Shown piece by piece: positions 44,487-52,972 of a stretch of DNA of 64,000 bases (position 1 is the stretch's first letter; every line of letters begins with the position of its first letter). The notes under the pieces are model-generated. The model saw only the letters and a list, made by a program, of their open reading frames with translations, was not told where the DNA came from and ran no database searches. The translations under genes and the position numbers were made by a program. The DNA is from Pseudomonas lurida (GTDB lineage Bacteria > Pseudomonadota > Gammaproteobacteria > Pseudomonadales > Pseudomonadaceae), in assembly GCF_002563895.1 (NCBI RefSeq), contig NZ_PDJB01000001.1, positions 3,207,501 to 3,271,500 of the forward strand. The letters run 5' to 3'.

Positions 44487-44666
44487 GGGAGCTGTCGAGC
44501 TTTAGCGAGGCTGCGAAAGCGGTGTGTCAGCCGACGAATATGCCGGCAGTGCCGCCGTCTTCGCAGCCTCGCTGGGGCTCGACAGCTCCCACAGTTGAGC
44601 TTCGCCACGGCTGAAATGGCGCCCTCAGGCACAACCCAGCCCTAACCAGCACAGCCAATCCCCTGT
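44487..44666. repeat. 180-bp tandem repeat, unit 2
   Basis: Second unit at exactly 180 bp period, with the same two inverted-repeat pairs intact and a few substitutions in the loop and linker. Confidence 0.9.
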
Positions 44667-44770
44667 GGGAGCTGTCGAGCTTTAGCGAGGCTGCGAAAGC
44701 GGTAGGTCAGTCGACGAAATTTCCGGCAGTGCCGCCCCCTTCGCAACCGCCCCAGGACGCGACAGGTCCC
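44667..44770. repeat. 180-bp tandem repeat, unit 3 (partial)
   Basis: Third unit: its left half is intact (GGGAGCTGTCGAGCTTTAGC), but the right arms have decayed (TTCGCAACCGC, GACAGGTCCC) and the linker is missing. It ends about 55 bases before the DCC protein gene. Confidence 0.8.
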
Positions 44771-44826
44771 CTAGCGCCGTAGACAGGTATGATCAGCAGT
44801 ATCCCGAGCCGCCTGGACCTTGACTC

Positions 44827-45279
44827 ATGCCCGCTTCCCAAACCCGCCCTTCCCCCGCGCCCCTGCTCAACCCCGGCGAGACCGTGGTGCTGTTCGACGG
44901 CGTGTGCAAGCTCTGCAACGGTTGGGCGAGGTTCCTGATCCGCCATGACCACCACCGGCGGGTGCGATTGGCAGCGGTGCAATCGTCCGAAGGCCAGGCG
45001 TTGCTCGCCTGGGCGGGGCTGCCCCTGGACCAGTTCGACACTCTCTTGGTCATTCGCGACCATCACTACTGGGTGCGCTCGGACGCGGTGTTCCAACTCA
45101 TCGCGCAACTGCCTGCCGCCTGGCGTGCATTGCTGCTGTTACGCGTCATCCCGCGCGGTCTACGGGATTGGGCTTACGATCGCATTGCACGCAATCGTTA
45201 TCGGATTTTTGGCAAGTACGACACTTGCCTGCTGCCGGACCCGGATCATGTACAGCGTTTTTTGAAGGCGCCGCTATGA
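44827..45279 (+). CDS. DCC-family thiol-disulfide oxidoreductase-like protein
   Basis: A 150-residue DUF393/DCC protein. The FDGVCKLCNGW motif near residue 25 provides the CxxC pair of a thioredoxin-like fold, and the domain continues through LLVIRDHHYWVRSDAVF and the C-terminal RNRYRIFGKYDTCLLP block. Its role is unknown; redox activity is inferred from the CxxC. It overlaps the opposing reductase gene by six bases at the 3' end. Confidence 0.87.
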   Translation: MPASQTRPSPAPLLNPGETVVLFDGVCKLCNGWARFLIRHDHHRRVRLAAVQSSEGQALLAWAGLPLDQFDTLLVIRDHHYWVRSDAVFQLIAQLPAAWRALLLLRVIPRGLRDWAYDRIARNRYRIFGKYDTCLLPDPDHVQRFLKAPL

Positions 45280-46041
45280 GCCCTTGTGCAGCCGGCCCAG
45301 CACCTCATCGAAGGCTTCTCTCCATGCCTGCGTCGCGCCGTTGTTTCTGAGCACCTCCAGACCCGCCGCCGTAAACGTCCCTGGCGTAGCGATAGCCTTT
45401 CCTAGCACATCCAGGCCAGCCTTCGGTTGGTGCCGTGCACTCGCCAGGCAATCCTGCATGTTCCCCATCACCAACTGGGCAGCCTGTTCGTGCGACAGCC
45501 CCTTATCGGTAAACCACCGTTGAAGGTCGCTGAGAAAGAAATAGAACCAGCCGTTCATGCAAGCCGCGACGGTGGCCAGCTCAAACGCATCCTCCTGTTC
45601 CAGCACGATCAACGAGCCCAGTGCCCCTAGCAGTGCTGCGTGGGGTTCACCCCCCGGCGTGATCACCACGGTCGACTGGTTGATCTGCGCGGCATAGGAC
45701 AGCATTGCCCGCACCGTGTGTGCCCCAGGAAAGTGGCGCTGCAATTCGTCCAGCTTCAATCCGGCCACCAACGACACCAGCGTTTGCCGAGGCTTTAGCT
45801 GCACTTCATTGGACAGCTGACCGACCACCTCCGGGCGCACGCCCAGGAACAACAGGTCCGCTGCATCGACGACCTGTTGGTTATCGGCCATCACGTCACA
45901 CGCCCACACTTTGCTGAGCTGCTGCGCACGTTCGTGGTTGCGCGGCGAAAGCAGCACTCGCCCGGTAAACCCGCTACGGCGCAGGCCGATCACAACCTTC
46001 TCGGTCAACTCACCGACGCCCAGGATTCCGATGTTCAGCAC
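45274..46041 (-). CDS. pyrroline-5-carboxylate reductase-like oxidoreductase
   Basis: A 255-residue NAD(P)-binding protein of the ProC superfamily. The start IGILGVGELTEKVVIGLRRSGF is the dinucleotide-binding loop (here GVGELT replaces the usual GxGxMG); LLFLGVRPEVV and VSLVAGLKLDELQ follow as in ProC, then a helical C-terminal dimerisation domain. I choose GTG 46041 because GGGGGAG lies 5 bases upstream and it begins directly at the Rossmann strand; the open frame runs to 46242. It may be a ProC paralogue with another imine substrate. Confidence 0.82.
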   Translation of the reverse strand: MLNIGILGVGELTEKVVIGLRRSGFTGRVLLSPRNHERAQQLSKVWACDVMADNQQVVDAADLLFLGVRPEVVGQLSNEVQLKPRQTLVSLVAGLKLDELQRHFPGAHTVRAMLSYAAQINQSTVVITPGGEPHAALLGALGSLIVLEQEDAFELATVAACMNGWFYFFLSDLQRWFTDKGLSHEQAAQLVMGNMQDCLASARHQPKAGLDVLGKAIATPGTFTAAGLEVLRNNGATQAWREAFDEVLGRLHKGS

Positions 46042-46171
46042 GGTGACTCCCCCTGTGTATGCTGTATCCGACTGCATGATAGGCCTGTTTGACGCACGCG
46101 CACGCCTGCGCTCATGAAGGCGCGTGCTTACGTTACACTGGCGGCTCCCAATATCAGCCAAGGAGGCAGGC

Positions 46172-46543
46172 ATGAGCGTTCGCGGTAACGACCGACAAAT
46201 CGACAACATTGAATTCAACGTGGGCGATATCGCCCGTAGCAAAGCCTTTTACGGTGGCGCATTTGGTTGGACATTCGTCGACTACGGCCCTGCCTATACC
46301 GAATTCAGCGACGGCCGCCTGACCGGTGGCTTCACCACCGGTGAGCCCGTTCGACCGGGTGGGCCGCTGGTCATTTTGTACTCGGACGACCTTGAGGCGA
46401 CGCAGCAGCGGCTAAAAGCCCTGGGCGCTGTTATCACCCGGGAGGCATTCGCGTTCCCCGGTGGAAGCAGGTTCCACTTCACCGACCTTGATGGCTATGA
46501 ATTGGCGGTCTGGACTGCTGAGCAGGCAACATTTCAGCGCTGA
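46172..46543 (+). CDS. VOC (glyoxalase-fold) family protein
   Basis: A 123-residue vicinal-oxygen-chelate protein with AAGGAGG 6 bases before ATG. It shows the paired beta-alpha-beta modules: IDNIEFNVGDIARSKAFYGGAFGW at the start and RFHFTDLDGYELAVWT at the end, the latter with the metal-binding Glu position. Substrate unknown. Separated by about 66 bases from the following P-loop protein. Confidence 0.85.
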   Translation: MSVRGNDRQIDNIEFNVGDIARSKAFYGGAFGWTFVDYGPAYTEFSDGRLTGGFTTGEPVRPGGPLVILYSDDLEATQQRLKALGAVITREAFAFPGGSRFHFTDLDGYELAVWTAEQATFQR

Positions 46544-46609
46544 CTGTACCGGTGAACTCACCGCCTAGAGGTGTGAACTTGAAACCGGCTTGTATTCAGG
46601 GAGGAGAAA

Positions 46610-47146
46610 ATGCGGATCTACATCACAGGTGCGTCCTGCGCGGGCGTGACCACGTTGGGTCGACACCTCGCAACGCAGCTCGGTGTACGACACGTCGATG
46701 TCGATGATTATTACTGGATGCCCACCAACCCTCCCTTCACGACCAAGCGGCCTCCCGCCGATCGCGTGTCACTGATGCAGCAGGCACTTGGTGACGCTGG
46801 AGGGGTGCTGACCGGTTCTTGCATGGTGTGGGGAGACGCGCTGATCGCGAACGCCGAGCTGATTGTGTTCGTTGCGACACCCACGCCCGTTCGCCTTGAA
46901 CGGCTGGCCGCACGTGAAACACAGCGATTTGGCGATCGCATTGCGCCGGGTGGCGACATGCATCAGATACACGTGGCGTTTCGGGAGTGGGCTTCGCAGT
47001 ATGACGACCCGCAATTCTCGGGACGAAACCGAGCGTGGCATGAGGCGTGGCTGTCACAGCAAACGGCCCCGATATTGCGCATTGATGGAATGAAACGTCC
47101 TGAGCAGATGGTTGCGGATGTCGTTCATGCGCTATCGCGCTTATAG
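46610..47146 (+). CDS. P-loop kinase-like protein
   Basis: A 178-residue adenylate-kinase-like P-loop protein. The N-terminal loop is GASCAGVTTLG, where the usual Walker A Lys is replaced by Val; similar loops without Lys are common in this uncharacterised family. HVDVDDYYWMPTNPPFTTKR follows as the acceptor region and VFVATPTPVRLERLAARE as the LID-like Arg-rich helix. The substrate is unknown, and phosphotransfer activity is uncertain without the Lys. GGGAGGAG precedes ATG. Confidence 0.75.
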   Translation: MRIYITGASCAGVTTLGRHLATQLGVRHVDVDDYYWMPTNPPFTTKRPPADRVSLMQQALGDAGGVLTGSCMVWGDALIANAELIVFVATPTPVRLERLAARETQRFGDRIAPGGDMHQIHVAFREWASQYDDPQFSGRNRAWHEAWLSQQTAPILRIDGMKRPEQMVADVVHALSRL

Positions 47147-47240
47147 AACTGGCTCAAAACCAGGACAGCCGAGGCTGTCCAACCGCCCCCTAGTGCCCTT
47201 ATCCTCACACCTCTCCGTCCGCCCCCTACCTGGAGCTGCC

Positions 47241-47861
47241 ATGGACCTCGCCACCCTCGCCCTCTTCCTCCCGGCCTGCTTCGCCCTGAACATGGCCCCT
47301 GGCCCGAACAACCTGCTGTCGGTGAGCAACGCCACCCGCTACGGCTACCGTACTTCGTGCGTGGCCGGCGTCGGCCGCTTGCTGGCCTTCGCCGGGATGA
47401 TCGCCCTCGCCTCGGCCGGGCTGGCGGTGGTGCTGCAGACCTCGGAATTGTTGTTCTATGGGATCAAGATCCTGGGGGCGGCGTACCTGTTTTATCTGGC
47501 ATTTCAGTTGTGGCGGGCTAACCCCGAGGCTGAGGCGCAATTGGCTACGAAGCCGGTGGGATTATGGGCATTGGCGCGCCAGGAGTTTTGGGTGGCGGCG
47601 GGCAATCCGAAAGCCATCCTGATCTTCACCGCCTTCCTACCGCAATTCGTGGTCCCCGGGCAGCCGATCACGCCGCAGTTCGCGCTGCTCGGCGCGATGT
47701 TCCTGCTGCTCGAATGGATCGCCATCTGCGTCTACGCCTACATGGGCCTGCACATGCGCCGCTGGTTTGCCGAACCTCGCGGCAAGCGGATTTTCAATCG
47801 CTGCTGCGCGGGGTTATTGTCGGCGGCGGCGTCGGTGTTGTTGATGGCGCGCAGGGCTTGA
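47241..47861 (+). CDS. LysE/RhtB family exporter
   Basis: A 206-residue inner-membrane exporter with six predicted helices. Family signature APGPNNLLSVSNATRYGYR near residue 19, then a second half starting FWVAAGNPKAILIFTAFLPQFV. Such proteins export basic or neutral amino acids. The ATG at 47241 is the first that places the signature in the expected position, with GGAGC upstream. No regulator adjoins it. Confidence 0.87.
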   Translation: MDLATLALFLPACFALNMAPGPNNLLSVSNATRYGYRTSCVAGVGRLLAFAGMIALASAGLAVVLQTSELLFYGIKILGAAYLFYLAFQLWRANPEAEAQLATKPVGLWALARQEFWVAAGNPKAILIFTAFLPQFVVPGQPITPQFALLGAMFLLLEWIAICVYAYMGLHMRRWFAEPRGKRIFNRCCAGLLSAAASVLLMARRA

Positions 47862-47899
47862 TCAACCTTTAATCGAAGGAGACATACGGAGCCCACGGC

Positions 47900-48292
47900 A
47901 TGACCCGAGACGAACTTGCCACCTTTTACCACGCTTATATCGACTGCCTGAACCGCCAGGACTGGGACCACCTGGGCCAGTTCGTGCACGCGGATGTCAC
48001 TTACAACGGCGAAGTGGTCGGACTCGCCGGCTACCGCGCCATGCTGGAGCGCGATTTTCGCGAGATACCCGATCTGGTGTTCCGTATCCAGTTGCTGGTC
48101 GCCGACCCGCCGACCGTTGCCAGTCGGCTGAACTTCAAGGTCACCCCCAGGGGCGAGTTCTTCGGGCTGCCGATCAATGGGCGGCCGGTAACGTTCGACG
48201 AGCATGTGTTCTATGAGGTGGCCGACGGCAAATTTGCCCATGTGTGGTCAGTCATCGACAAAGCGGCCATTGCGCAGCAGTTGGCCGTCTAG
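47900..48292 (+). CDS. SnoaL-like / ester cyclase family protein
   Basis: A 130-residue NTF2-fold protein. FYHAYIDCLNRQDWDHLGQFVHADVTYNG is the typical N-terminal helix-strand, and HVFYEVADGKFAHVWSVIDKAAI the closing strand-helix; the same fold is used in SnoaL polyketide cyclases. No catalytic assignment is possible. It is 38 bases after the exporter and 34 before the PhnB-like gene, so the three may be co-transcribed. Confidence 0.83.
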   Translation: MTRDELATFYHAYIDCLNRQDWDHLGQFVHADVTYNGEVVGLAGYRAMLERDFREIPDLVFRIQLLVADPPTVASRLNFKVTPRGEFFGLPINGRPVTFDEHVFYEVADGKFAHVWSVIDKAAIAQQLAV

Positions 48293-48326
48293 ACTCCACA
48301 CACCCATTCTCCGGTGGAGCTCCATC

Positions 48327-48806
48327 ATGACCCGCAAAAATACCCTCTGCCTTTGGTACAACGGCACCGCCTTGGAGGCCGCGACCTTCTACGCCACGAC
48401 CTTTGCGGACAGCCAGGTGAACGCCGTGCACCTGGCGCCTGGCGACTATCCGTCCGGCAAACAGGGCGACGTATTGACCGTGGACTTCACCGTGCTGGGT
48501 ATCCCCTGTATCGGTCTCAACGGCGGGCCAATCTTCCCGCACACCGAGGCATTTTCATTCCAGGTGGCCACCGATGACCAGGCCGAAACCGACCGCTACT
48601 GGCACGCCATCGTCGACAACGGCGGGCAGGAAAGCGCTTGTGGTTGGTGCAAGGATAAGTGGGGGGTGTCGTGGCAGATCAGCCCGCGGGTGCTGACCGA
48701 CGCGGTGACTCATCCCGACCCGGCGATCGCCAAGCGCGCCTTTGACGCGATGATGACCATGAAAAAGATCGACATCGCCGCCATCGAGGCGGCGGTGGCA
48801 GGCTAA
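48327..48806 (+). CDS. PhnB-like VOC superfamily protein
   Basis: A 159-residue glyoxalase-fold protein of the PhnB / former 3-demethylubiquinone methyltransferase-like group. Markers are LCLWYNGTALEAATFYATTF, FTVLGIPCIGLNGGP and the closing CGWCKDKWGVSWQISP with a conserved Trp-rich strand. The old methyltransferase label for this family is not supported by any SAM motif. Function unknown. Confidence 0.86.
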   Translation: MTRKNTLCLWYNGTALEAATFYATTFADSQVNAVHLAPGDYPSGKQGDVLTVDFTVLGIPCIGLNGGPIFPHTEAFSFQVATDDQAETDRYWHAIVDNGGQESACGWCKDKWGVSWQISPRVLTDAVTHPDPAIAKRAFDAMMTMKKIDIAAIEAAVAG

Positions 48807-48930
48807 GGCTATGCCACGGCTGTACAGATGCCGTCATGCTGGTTAGGCTGCTGGCCCGTAACATCCGGATAAAGATCCGGCGCTGCCCGCCGTTACCCCT
48901 ACATCCCTGAATGGACTCAACGAGGCTCTC

Positions 48931-50322
48931 GTGCGCTTTATCACTCCCCTTTTGCTGATCGGTGGCATCGCCACCCTGGCCGGTTGTGCCACCCAGAAAA
49001 CCCAAGTCAATCGCATGTTCACCGACACCCTCGCCCAACCGCTGGTGGAAAACAGCATCGTGCGCGAAGGCGACCTGCTCAGCTTTGAGCTACTGATGCC
49101 GGGTGGCCGGAACGGTCTGCGTCGCACCATGCAATTCGAAGCGGCCTGCTCGGCGCCCGACCTGCACTTGCTGTATCTGGACGGCACGCAACGGGTCTAT
49201 CCCCTCAGCGCCGGCCGCTACACCGCGGCGCGCAAGTTGTCGCCGGCATTGCGTGCGACCCTGGCCGCCAACCAGACCTTCGTGCGCGCCTGCGCCGACA
49301 CCCCCAGGCCGGACTGGCGACTGGTGCAGACCAACGAACGTGACAACCAGGTATTGATCGACGCCAACAGCCTCAAGACCGTGAATGGCGAAACGCGCTT
49401 CTGGGCCGCCTTCGACGAGCCGGCAGTGCTCAACGATATGCCTTACAACGCCCCCTACGCCCAGAAGCGCGAACACTTTGCGGTGTCTTGCACAGGCGGT
49501 ACCTACAAGGCGCTGGCGGGTTACGACATGGACGCCGACAATCGCGTCAGCGATGGCCGAGTCGACAGCTTCCCGACCGCGCAGAAGATTACCGGCAGCA
49601 ATGCCGACTATGAGCTGTTGTTCAACAAGGTCTGCATCAGCCCTGAGAAGATCGCCGCGCTGCCGGTGTTCAAGCCACGGCTGAAGGCGCCGGTGACCAT
49701 CGCACTCACTTCCGTGCAACCCCAGGTGCTGGCCGCGATCACGCAACTGAATCTGGACAAGCCCGCGCGTTCATTCAAATACGTGCACATGACCGGCACG
49801 TCGACCCTCAAGGGTGAGACCTCCGGCTTCCAGAGTGCGGACTTCATCAGCCAGGATGCGGCGAGCGGGCAACTCGCCATCGCCACCCGCGGGCAAGGGT
49901 ATGAAAGCCATACGGTGAGCTGGCGCAACCTCATCTCCCTGGTGGCGAAAAACACCTACAACAGTTCGGGTATGGCAGAAAGCGAGACGCTGACGCAGTT
50001 GAGCTTCACCGGTAACTGGAAAGCCCTGCCGGTGGGCGAAACCGTGGTGTATCAAACTGCCCGCTCCAGCCTCAACAGCCTCATCGGCAGCCGCACCAAA
50101 GTCCAGGTGACCCGGTGCGTGGTTGAACGCGAACTGCCGGCCAGCGAGATCAACCCCAACCTGCTCGGATCGGCCAAGGCCCTGAAGTGCAGCTTTGACA
50201 ACGATGAACACAACCGCGTGAACCACCTTTACTACCTGGCCGACTACGCCTACTTCTACCAGTCGGGCACGGACAAGAACGCGTTCTATTACTCCGACAT
50301 GCGTATCGATAAATTCGAATAA
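48931..50322 (+). CDS. predicted lipoprotein of unknown function
   Basis: A 463-residue protein starting with GTG. A lipoprotein signal peptide ends in LAGC (Cys near residue 19), giving +2 Ala, consistent with sorting to the outer membrane. The mature part is rich in beta-strand patterns with scattered Cys (ACSAPDLH, FVRACADTP, FAVSCTGG, NKVCISPE, TRCVVERE, ALKCSFDN), likely disulfide-bonded in the periplasm. No recognised domain or enzyme motif. It appears monocistronic. Confidence 0.75.
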   Translation: MRFITPLLLIGGIATLAGCATQKTQVNRMFTDTLAQPLVENSIVREGDLLSFELLMPGGRNGLRRTMQFEAACSAPDLHLLYLDGTQRVYPLSAGRYTAARKLSPALRATLAANQTFVRACADTPRPDWRLVQTNERDNQVLIDANSLKTVNGETRFWAAFDEPAVLNDMPYNAPYAQKREHFAVSCTGGTYKALAGYDMDADNRVSDGRVDSFPTAQKITGSNADYELLFNKVCISPEKIAALPVFKPRLKAPVTIALTSVQPQVLAAITQLNLDKPARSFKYVHMTGTSTLKGETSGFQSADFISQDAASGQLAIATRGQGYESHTVSWRNLISLVAKNTYNSSGMAESETLTQLSFTGNWKALPVGETVVYQTARSSLNSLIGSRTKVQVTRCVVERELPASEINPNLLGSAKALKCSFDNDEHNRVNHLYYLADYAYFYQSGTDKNAFYYSDMRIDKFE

Positions 50323-50615
50323 GCACCGTTGACACACTCTGCAATATTCCATGAAGATGGAGGCCTTATTCAGGGTGTGTCAGCCAATGTCTTCAATATC
50401 CTTCGTTAACCTTTGTGCCATTGGCTTGATTGCCAAGGCGCAAGGTTGCGTTGCGCACGCCCTCAAATCGAAGAAACAGTCGCTCATGTGACCGGGGCGC
50501 GCTGTCCCGTCAGATGAGCTGACAGGACATTGAGCGCGACGGTTTCCCCTCCTTTGCACAATTCCCTCTGCCCTTCTGACGGTGACTCAAGCGGTCAATC
50601 ATCAGGAGAGAGAGC

Positions 50616-51479
50616 ATGTCATCGTTCCAAGGTATCTGGGTTCCCGTGGTCACACCGTTCCAGGACGGCGCCATCGACTTTAGCGGCCTGCGCCGGCTGG
50701 TCGGCCACCTGCTGGACAAGCACGTGGCCGGGATCATGGTCTGCACCACCACCGGGGAGGCTGCGTCACTGAGCCGCCAGGAACAACTGGCGGTACTCGA
50801 TGCCGTGTTGCAGTGGATGCCGGCGCACCGCGTGGTGATGGGCCTGGCGGGCAACAACCAGATTGAATTGCTGCAGTTCCAGCGTGAAGTCCTGCAACGT
50901 CCAATGGCCGGGCTGCTGGTGCCGGCGCCGAGCTATATCCGGCCGTCCCAGGCGGGCCTTGAGGCTTTCTTCCGCACAGTGGCCGATGCCTCCAGCGTGC
51001 CGGTCATTCTCTACGACATTCCCTACCGCACCGGCGCCACCTTCGAGCAGGCCACCCTGCTGAACATCGTCGCCCACGAGCGCATCGTGGCGATCAAGGA
51101 CTGTGGTGGCAACCTGGGCAATACCCTGGCGCTGCTGGCCAGCGGTGCAGTGGATGTGCTGTGTGGCGAAGACGTGCAGATTTTCAACGCCTTGTGCCTC
51201 GGCGCGACCGGGGCAATTGCCGCCTCGGCACACTTGCAGACAGAACAGTTCGTCGCGCTGTGCCAGCACGTACGCGACCACCAATTGGCCGAGGCACGCG
51301 CGACGTTCTTTGGGTTACAGCCGCTGATCAACACGATGTTCATGGAGCCGAATCCGGGCCCGGTCAAAGCCGCGCTGGCCCTGCAGGGCCTGATCGGCAG
51401 CGAGTTGCGTGCGCCGATGCAAGCGGCCAGTGCTGCGGTTATCGGGCGTTTGCAGGAGGTGCTGGGCCAGGCCGGCTAA
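50616..51479 (+). CDS. dihydrodipicolinate synthase family aldolase
   Basis: A 287-residue DapA-like class I aldolase with AGGAGAGAG before ATG. Motifs: TTTGEAASLSRQEQ (substrate carboxylate binding), Tyr in YDIPYRTG near residue 137 and the Schiff-base Lys in AIKDCGGNLGN near residue 165. The genuine dapA of Pseudomonas is elsewhere as a rule, so this may act on another 2-keto acid (N-acetylneuraminate lyase or hydroxyproline-type reactions). It lies 116 bases before the cystathionine beta-synthase gene. Confidence 0.87.
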   Translation: MSSFQGIWVPVVTPFQDGAIDFSGLRRLVGHLLDKHVAGIMVCTTTGEAASLSRQEQLAVLDAVLQWMPAHRVVMGLAGNNQIELLQFQREVLQRPMAGLLVPAPSYIRPSQAGLEAFFRTVADASSVPVILYDIPYRTGATFEQATLLNIVAHERIVAIKDCGGNLGNTLALLASGAVDVLCGEDVQIFNALCLGATGAIAASAHLQTEQFVALCQHVRDHQLAEARATFFGLQPLINTMFMEPNPGPVKAALALQGLIGSELRAPMQAASAAVIGRLQEVLGQAG

Positions 51480-51595
51480 TGCGCCAAAAACAGACAGCCA
51501 ACGGACCGTCCGGTTGCGACCGGACCGATCCCGGCCTATCGTCGAACGCATGCTGTGCCTTTTGCTGTCCATCCCACCCGCACTCAGGTGACGAC

Positions 51596-52972
51596 ATGCC
51601 CACCCTTCCCCGCCCCGCCGTCCTCGAACTGATCGGCAACACGCCATTGGTTCGGGTCAGCCGGTTCGATACCGGCCTCTGCACGCTGTTTCTCAAACTT
51701 GAATCCCAGAACCCCGGCGGCTCCATCAAGGACCGTATAGGCCTGGCCATGATCGACGCCGCCGAGCGCGACGGCCGCCTGCGCCCCGGCGGCACTATCA
51801 TCGAGGCCACCGCCGGCAATACCGGCCTGGGCCTGGCGCTGGTCGGCCGGGCCAAGGGCTATCGGGTGGTGCTGGTGGTGCCCGACAAGATGTCCACGGA
51901 AAAGGTGCTGCACCTCAAGGCCATGGGTGCCGAGGTGCATATCACTCGCTCCGACGTGGGCAAGGGCCACCCCGAGTATTACCAGGACGTGGCCGCTCGC
52001 CTGGCCAAGGACATCCCCGACGCGTTCTTCGCCGACCAATTCAACAACCCGGCCAACCCCTTGGCGCACGAGACCAGTACCGCACCGGAAATCTGGGCGC
52101 AAACCCAGCACGATGTGGACGCGATCGTGGTGGGCGTCGGTTCCGCCGGCACGCTCACCGGCCTGACGCGTTTCTTCAAGCGCGTGCAGCCGGAGCTGGC
52201 CATGGTGCTGGCCGACCCGGTGGGTTCGGTGATGGCCGAATACAGCCGCAGCGGCCAGTTGGAAACACCGGGGTCCTGGGCGGTCGAGGGCATCGGCGAG
52301 GACTTCATCCCGTCGATTGCCGACCTGTCCAGCGTCCGCCACGCCTATTCCATCAGCGATGAAGATAGCTTCGATCACGCCCGGCAACTGCTCAAGGCCG
52401 AGGGTATCCTCGGCGGCTCCTCCACCGGCACATTACTCGCGGCCGCCCTGCGTTACTGCCGCGAACAGACCGAGCCCAAGCGAGTGGTCACGTTTGTCTG
52501 CGATACCGGCACGCGCTACCTGTCGAAGGTCTACAACGACCAATGGATGAACGACGCGGGCTTGCTGCAATACAAGCACTACGGCGACCTGCGCGACCTG
52601 ATCGCGCGGCGCTTCGAAGACGGCCGCGTGATCAGCGTGAGCCCCGACGACACCCTGCTCACCGCCTTCCAGCGCATGCGCCTGGCCGATGTCTCCCAAC
52701 TGCCGGTGCTGGTGGACGGTCGCGAACTGGTGGGGGTGATCGATGAATCCGACATCCTGCTGGGCCTGCACCATGACGCCGCGGATTTCAACATGATTGT
52801 CGCCAGTGCCATGACCGACACGTTGCAAACACTGGCCCCCAGCGCCAGCCTGGGGGAACTGCAGGCGGAACTGGATCGCGGCCTGGTTGCCATTATTGCC
52901 GACGACTCGGGCTTTCACGGCCTGATTACTCGCGTCGACCTGCTTAACCATCTACGGAGATCCCTTGCATGA
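51596..52972 (+). CDS. cystathionine beta-synthase
   Basis: A 458-residue PLP enzyme. The fold II catalytic part has the PLP Lys in NPGGSIKDRIG (about residue 44), the GNTGLG loop and the C-terminal GGSSTG phosphate cup. A pair of CBS domains follows from about 340 (VISVSPDDTLLTAFQRMRLADVSQLPVL and AMTDTLQTLAPSASL). It condenses serine and homocysteine to cystathionine, the first step of reverse transsulfuration. I start at ATG 51596 (LPRPAVLELIGNTPLVR). ATGA overlap with the gamma-lyase gene. Confidence 0.92.
   Translation: MPTLPRPAVLELIGNTPLVRVSRFDTGLCTLFLKLESQNPGGSIKDRIGLAMIDAAERDGRLRPGGTIIEATAGNTGLGLALVGRAKGYRVVLVVPDKMSTEKVLHLKAMGAEVHITRSDVGKGHPEYYQDVAARLAKDIPDAFFADQFNNPANPLAHETSTAPEIWAQTQHDVDAIVVGVGSAGTLTGLTRFFKRVQPELAMVLADPVGSVMAEYSRSGQLETPGSWAVEGIGEDFIPSIADLSSVRHAYSISDEDSFDHARQLLKAEGILGGSSTGTLLAAALRYCREQTEPKRVVTFVCDTGTRYLSKVYNDQWMNDAGLLQYKHYGDLRDLIARRFEDGRVISVSPDDTLLTAFQRMRLADVSQLPVLVDGRELVGVIDESDILLGLHHDAADFNMIVASAMTDTLQTLAPSASLGELQAELDRGLVAIIADDSGFHGLITRVDLLNHLRRSLA

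Noticed and set aside
44141..44632. 163-residue minus-strand frame with internal repeats
   Set aside because: Its repeated KLNCGSCRAPARL blocks simply translate the 180-bp tandem repeat; not a repeat protein.
44307..44770. possible CRISPR array
   Set aside because: Repeats are 180 bp tandem units with conserved linkers, not short direct repeats with variable spacers, and no cas genes are present.
48327..48806. 3-demethylubiquinone 3-methyltransferase
   Set aside because: Old family label only; the protein has a glyoxalase fold with no SAM-binding motif.
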